Positions 60,309-64,000 of a stretch of DNA of 64,000 nucleotides are shown here, piece after piece. Source of the DNA: Acanthornis magna (lineage: Eukaryota > Chordata > Aves > Passeriformes > Acanthizidae). A program made the translations under genes and the position numbers. Positions within the stretch are counted from its first letter, which is position 1; every line of letters starts with the position of its first letter. Under the pieces are notes generated by a model that saw only the letters and a program-made list of their open reading frames with translations, had not been told where the DNA came from and made no database searches. The stretch is from assembly GCA_036785705.1 (NCBI GenBank), contig JAWUZG010000056.1, forward strand, positions 9,177,001 to 9,241,000, in the 5' to 3' direction.

Positions 60309-62060
60309 GAGATCTAAAGGGCCTCGAGCTCCGGGAACACCAAAGCTGGAAAGGGCCTGCCAAGGCAAACGCGGCAAGGCCCCATCATGGCTGCTCCCAC
60401 ACCTTTCTGATCTGGACACGCCACAGGGTTGGGCACCTCAGCCCCGGTCACCAGCTGCCATTTGGCCTAGAGTTAGGGTTGAGAGATTTAAAGAGTTACA
60501 AGCTCCGGGAACACTGGGGCTGGAAAGGGCCTGCCAAGGCCATCACAGCAGTGCCCCAACATTGCTGCTCCTCCATCTTTCTGATAGGGAAAACCTAGGT
60601 ACTGGGCTCGGGTAATTAACTAGGCTAGGGTTAGGGTTACGCCTAGGGTTAGGGTTAGGAGATCTAAAGGGCCTCGAGCTCCAGGAACACCAGGGCTGGA
60701 AAGGGCCTGCCAAGGCAAACGCGGCAAGGCCCCATCATGGCTGCTCCCACACCTTTCTGATCTGGACACGCCACAGGGTTGGGCACCTCGGCCCCTGCCA
60801 CCAGCTGCCATTTGGCCTAGTGTTAGGGTTGAGAGATCTAAAGAGACTCGAGCTCCTGGATCACTGGGGCTCGAAAGGACCTGCCAAGGCCATCGCAGCA
60901 GTGCCCCAACACTGCTGCTCCCACACCTTTCTGATAGGGAAAAGCCAGGCATTGGGCTTGGGTAAATAACTAGGTGTAGGCGTAGGGTTATGCCTAGGCT
61001 TAGCATTAGGAGATCTAAAGGGCCTCGAGCTCCAGGAACACCAGGGCTCGAAAGGGCCTGCCAAGGCAAACGCGGCAAGGTCCCAACATGGCTGCTCCCA
61101 CACCTATCTGATCTGGACACCCCACATGGGTGGGCACCTCATCCCCAGCCACCAGCTGCCATTTGGCCTAGAGTTAGGGTTGAGAGATTTAAAGAGTTAC
61201 AAGCTCTGGGAACACTGGGGCTGGAAAGGGCCTGCCAAGGCCATCGCAGCAGTGCCCCAACATTGCTGCTCCTCCATCTTTCTGATAGGGAAAACCTAGG
61301 TACTGGGCTCGGGTAATTAACTAGGCTAGGGTTAGGGTTACGCCTAGGGTTAGGGTTAGGAGATCTAAAGGGCCTCGAACTCCGGGAACACCAGGGCTGG
61401 AAAGGGCCTGCCAAGGCAAACGCGGCAAGGCCCCATCGTGGCTGCTCCCACACCTTTCTGATCTGGACACGCCACAGGGTTGGGCACCTCGGCCCCTGCC
61501 ACCAGCTGCCATTTGGCCTAGTGTTAGGGTTGAGAGATCTAAAGAGACTCGAGCTCCTGGAACACTGGGGCTGGAAAGGGCCTGCCAAGACCATCGCAGC
61601 AGTGCCCCAACACTGCTGCTCCCACACCTTTCTGATAGGGAAAACCCAGGCACTGGGCTTGGGTAAATAACTAGGTGTAGGGGTAGGGTTATGCCTAGGC
61701 TTAGCATTAGGAGATCTAAAGGGCCTCGAGCTCCAGGAACACCAAAGCTGGAAAGGGCCTGCCAAGGCAAACGCAGCAAGGCCCCATCATGGCTGCTCCC
61801 ACACCTTTCTGATCTGGACACCCCACAGGGTTGGGCATCTCGGCCCCGGCCACCAGCTGCCATTTGGCCTAGTGTTAGGGTTGAGAGATCTAAAGACCCT
61901 CGAGCTCTGGGAACACTGGGGCTGGAAAGGGCCTGCCAAGGCCATCGCAGCAGTGCCCCAACATTGCTGCTCCTCCATCTTTCTGATAGGGAAACCCTGG
62001 TAATGGGCTCAGGTAATTAACAAGGAGTAGGGTTAGGGTTACGTCTAGGCTTAACGTTAG
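60309..62060 (+). repeat. Linker block between 1580-bp repeats, copy 2
   Basis: Units: 60309 J1, 60659 J2, 61010 J1, 61360 J2, 61711 J3. It matches 53467-55217. Differences seen: CAGCCCCGGTCACC near 60439, CCATCGTGGCTGC near 61435 (the ATG word lost), and GGCACTGGGC near 61650. Unit 61711 carries the 1-bp deletion GGGAAACCCTGG also found in 45046, 51186 and 54868. Confidence 0.88.
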
Positions 62061-63640
62061 GAGATCTAAAGGGCCTCGAGCTCCAGGAACACCAGGGCTG
62101 GAAAGGGCCTGCCAAGGCAAACGCGGCAAGGCCCCATCATGGCTGCTCCCACACCTTTCTGATCTGGACACGCCACAGGGTTGGGCACCTCAGCCCCTGC
62201 CACCAGCTGCCATTTGGCCTAGTGTTAGGGTTCAGAGATCTAAAGAGACTCGAGCTCCGGGAACACTGGGGCTGGAAAGGGCCTGCCAAGGCCATCGCAG
62301 CAGTGCCCCAACACTGCTGCTCCCACACCTTTCTGATAGGGAAAAGCCAGGCATTGGGCTTGGGTAAATAACTAGGTGTAGGGGTAGGGTTATGCCTAGG
62401 CTTAGCATTAGGAGATCTAAAGGGCCTCGAGCTCCAGGAACACCAGGGCTCGAAAGGGCCTGCCAAGGCAAACGCGGCAAGGTCCCAACATGGCTGCTCC
62501 CACACCTATCTGATCTGGACACCCCACATGGGTGGGCACCTCATCCCCAGCCACCAGCTGCCATTTGGCCTAGAGTTAGGGTTGAGAGATTTAAAAAGTT
62601 ACAAGCTCCGGGAACACTGGGGCTGGAAAGGGCCTGCCAAGGCCATCGCAGCAGTGCCCCAACACTGCTGCTCCCACACCTTTCTGATAGGGAAAAGCCA
62701 GGCATTGGGCTTGGGTAAATAACTAGGTGTAGGGGTAGGGTTATGCCTAGGCTTAGCATTAGGAGATCTAAAGGGCCTCGAGCTCCAGGAACACCAGGGC
62801 TCGAAAGGGCCTGCCAAGGCAAACGCGGCAAGGTCCCAACATGGCTGCTCCCACACCTATCTGATCTGGACACCCCACATGGGTGGGCACCTCATCCCCT
62901 GCCACCAGCTGCCATTTGGCCTATAGTTAGGGTTGAGAGATTTAAAAAGTTACAAGCTCCGGGAACACTGGGGCTGGAAAGGGCCTGCTAAGGCCATCAC
63001 AGCAGTGCCCCAACATTGCTGCCCCTCCATCTTTCTGATAGGGAAAACCTAGGTACTGGGCTCGGGTAATTAACTAGGCTAGGGTTAGGGTTACGCCTAG
63101 GGTTAGGGTTTGGAGATCTAAAGGGCCTCGAGCTCCAGGAACACCAGGGCTGGAAAGGGCCTGTCAAGGCAAACGCGGCAAGGCCCCATCATGGTTGCTC
63201 CCACACCTTTCTGATCTGGACACGCCACAGGGTTGGGCACCTCGGCCCCTGCCACCAGCTGCCATTTGGCCTAGAGTTAGGGTTGAGAGATCTAAAGAGA
63301 CTCGAGCTCCTGGAACACTGGGGCTGGAAAGGGCCTGCCAAGGCCATCGCAGCAGTGCCCCAACACTGTTGCTCCTCCGTCTTTCTGATAGGGAAAACCC
63401 AGGCATTGGGCTTGGGTAAATAACTAGGTGTAGGGGTAGGGTTATGCCGAGATTTAGCGTTAGGAGATCAAAAGGGCCTCGAGCTCCAGGAACACCAGGG
63501 CTCGAAAGGGCCTGCCAAGGCCATCGCAGCAGTGCCCCAACATTGCTGCTCCTCCATCTTTCTGATGGGGAAAACCCAGGCACTGGGCTTGGGTAAATAA
63601 CTAGGTGTAGGGGTAGGGTTATGCCTAGGCTTAGCATTAG
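62061..63640 (+). repeat. 1580-bp higher-order repeat, copy 6 with hybrid first dimer
   Basis: Units: 62061 J2, 62412 J2, 62763 J1, 63113 J4, half unit 63464 (J2). The first dimer is a recombinant. Its A half matches the dimer that precedes the repeat elsewhere (55218, with CACCTCAGCCCCTGCC), while its B tail matches the first dimer of the repeat (55569, with AAAAGCCAGGCATTGGG). One whole dimer is therefore missing compared with the other copies. It also has the unique GTTAGGGTTCAGAG at the A/B boundary, losing the conserved TTAGGGTTG site. Confidence 0.9.
63464..63640 (+). repeat. A/B hybrid half unit 6 (177 bp)
   Basis: A-type start GAGATCAAAAG, switch in the shared core, GATGGGGAAAACCC and a J2 ending, as at 60132. 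Confidence 0.91.
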
Positions 63641-64000
63641 GAGATCTAAAGGGCCTCGAGCTCCGGGAACACCAAAGCTGGAAAGGGCCTGCCAAGGCAA
63701 ACGCGGCAAGGCCCCATCATGGCTGCTCCCACACCTTTCTGATCTGGACACGCCACAGGGTTGGGCACCTCGGCCCCTACCACCAGCTGCCATTTGGCCT
63801 AGAGTTAGGGTTGAGAGATTTAAAGAGTTACAAGCTCCGGGAACACTGGGGCTGGAAAGGGCCTGCCAAGGCCATCGCAGCAGTGCCCCAACATTGCTGC
63901 TCCTCCATCTTTCTGATAGGGAAAACCTAGGTACTGGGCTCGGGTAATTAACTAGGCTAGGGTTAGGGTTACGCCTAGGGTTAGGGTTAGGAGATCTAAA
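63641..64000 (+). repeat. Last dimer and stub at the window edge
   Basis: Unit 63641 (J1) matches 53467 and 60309, so the linker block begins again for a third time. At 63991 a further unit opens with GAGATCTAAA and is cut by the end of the window. The array continues to the right. Confidence 0.92.

Larger units (their letters stand above)
1..64000 (+). repeat. Satellite array of 350/351-bp dimers carrying TTAGGG motifs
   Basis: The sequence repeats from end to end with a period of 350 or 351 bp. The anchor GAGATCTAAAGGGCCTCGAG opens nearly every unit, and I located 186 such starts between 147 and 63991. No unit is inverted and no foreign sequence interrupts the array. The only departures from the period are six 177-bp half units, one 368-bp unit and a few 1-bp deletions. 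The DNA is moderately GC-rich and keeps CpGs, for example in AACGCGGCAAGG. Tandem arrays of this length with higher-order repeats are typical of centromeric, pericentromeric or subtelomeric heterochromatin. The built-in TTAGGG motifs favour a subtelomeric or telomere-associated origin, but that is inference. I do not recognise the family by name. Confidence 0.98.

Noticed and set aside
1..64000. CRISPR array
   Set aside because: The repeats are about 350 bp and directly adjacent, with no short repeat/unique spacer structure. The sequence between any conserved words is itself repeated.

Overview
The whole 64 kb window is one uninterrupted, head-to-tail satellite DNA array. I found no gene, RNA gene, transposon, CRISPR array or unique single-copy stretch, and both ends of the window lie inside the array. 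The repeat unit is a 350/351-bp dimer. By hand I placed 186 unit starts (147 to 63991): 179 complete dimers, six complete 177-bp half units, and a 10-bp stub at the right edge; bases 1-146 are the tail of another dimer. All units have the same orientation. The telomere-like word TTAGGG is built into every dimer, on the + strand. TTAGGG telomeres are typical of vertebrates but also occur in many fungi, trypanosomes and some plants, so an animal, probably vertebrate, chromosome is the best guess, with a subtelomeric or heterochromatic position. The species is not identifiable from this sequence.

Unit anatomy. Each dimer is an A half (about 174 bp) followed by a B half (about 176-177 bp). The halves are homologous over their first 103 bp (16 differences in one hand-aligned dimer, about 84% identity) and over their last 18 bp (15/18, containing TAGGG/TTAGGG). 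They have an unrelated middle of about 53 bp (A) or 55 bp (B). The B half ends in one of four junction types. J1 has four overlapping TTAGGG-type sites. J2 is a decayed version containing GGGGTAGGGTTATGCC and AGCATTAG. J3 contains ACGTCTAGG and AACGTTAG. J4 contains GCCGAGATTTAGCGTTAG. My tally is about 80 J1, 82 J2, 18 J3 and 6 J4. Units ending in J2 or J3 are 351 bp; units ending in J1 are 350 bp, or 351 bp when they carry the variant CTAAGGGAAATT.

Layout. From 1 to about 40.0 kb there are only J1 and J2 junctions, often strictly alternating, organised into large tandem duplications: about 4.9 kb (14 dimers), 2805 bp (8 dimers), 5610 bp (16 dimers) and 2455 bp (7 dimers). At about 40.1 kb J3 appears abruptly. 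From 45.7 kb on there is a 1580-bp higher-order repeat of 4.5 dimers. It contains an A/B hybrid half unit of 177 bp and is present six times (starts 45747, 51887, 55569, 57149, 58729, 62061), three of them in direct tandem. Longer blocks of about 2-3 kb between these copies are themselves duplicated.

Open reading frames over 100 codons occur all along the window on both strands, but they are a by-product of a repeat whose length is near a multiple of three. They are not annotated as genes. Unit lists below give each unit's start followed by the junction type in which that unit ends.
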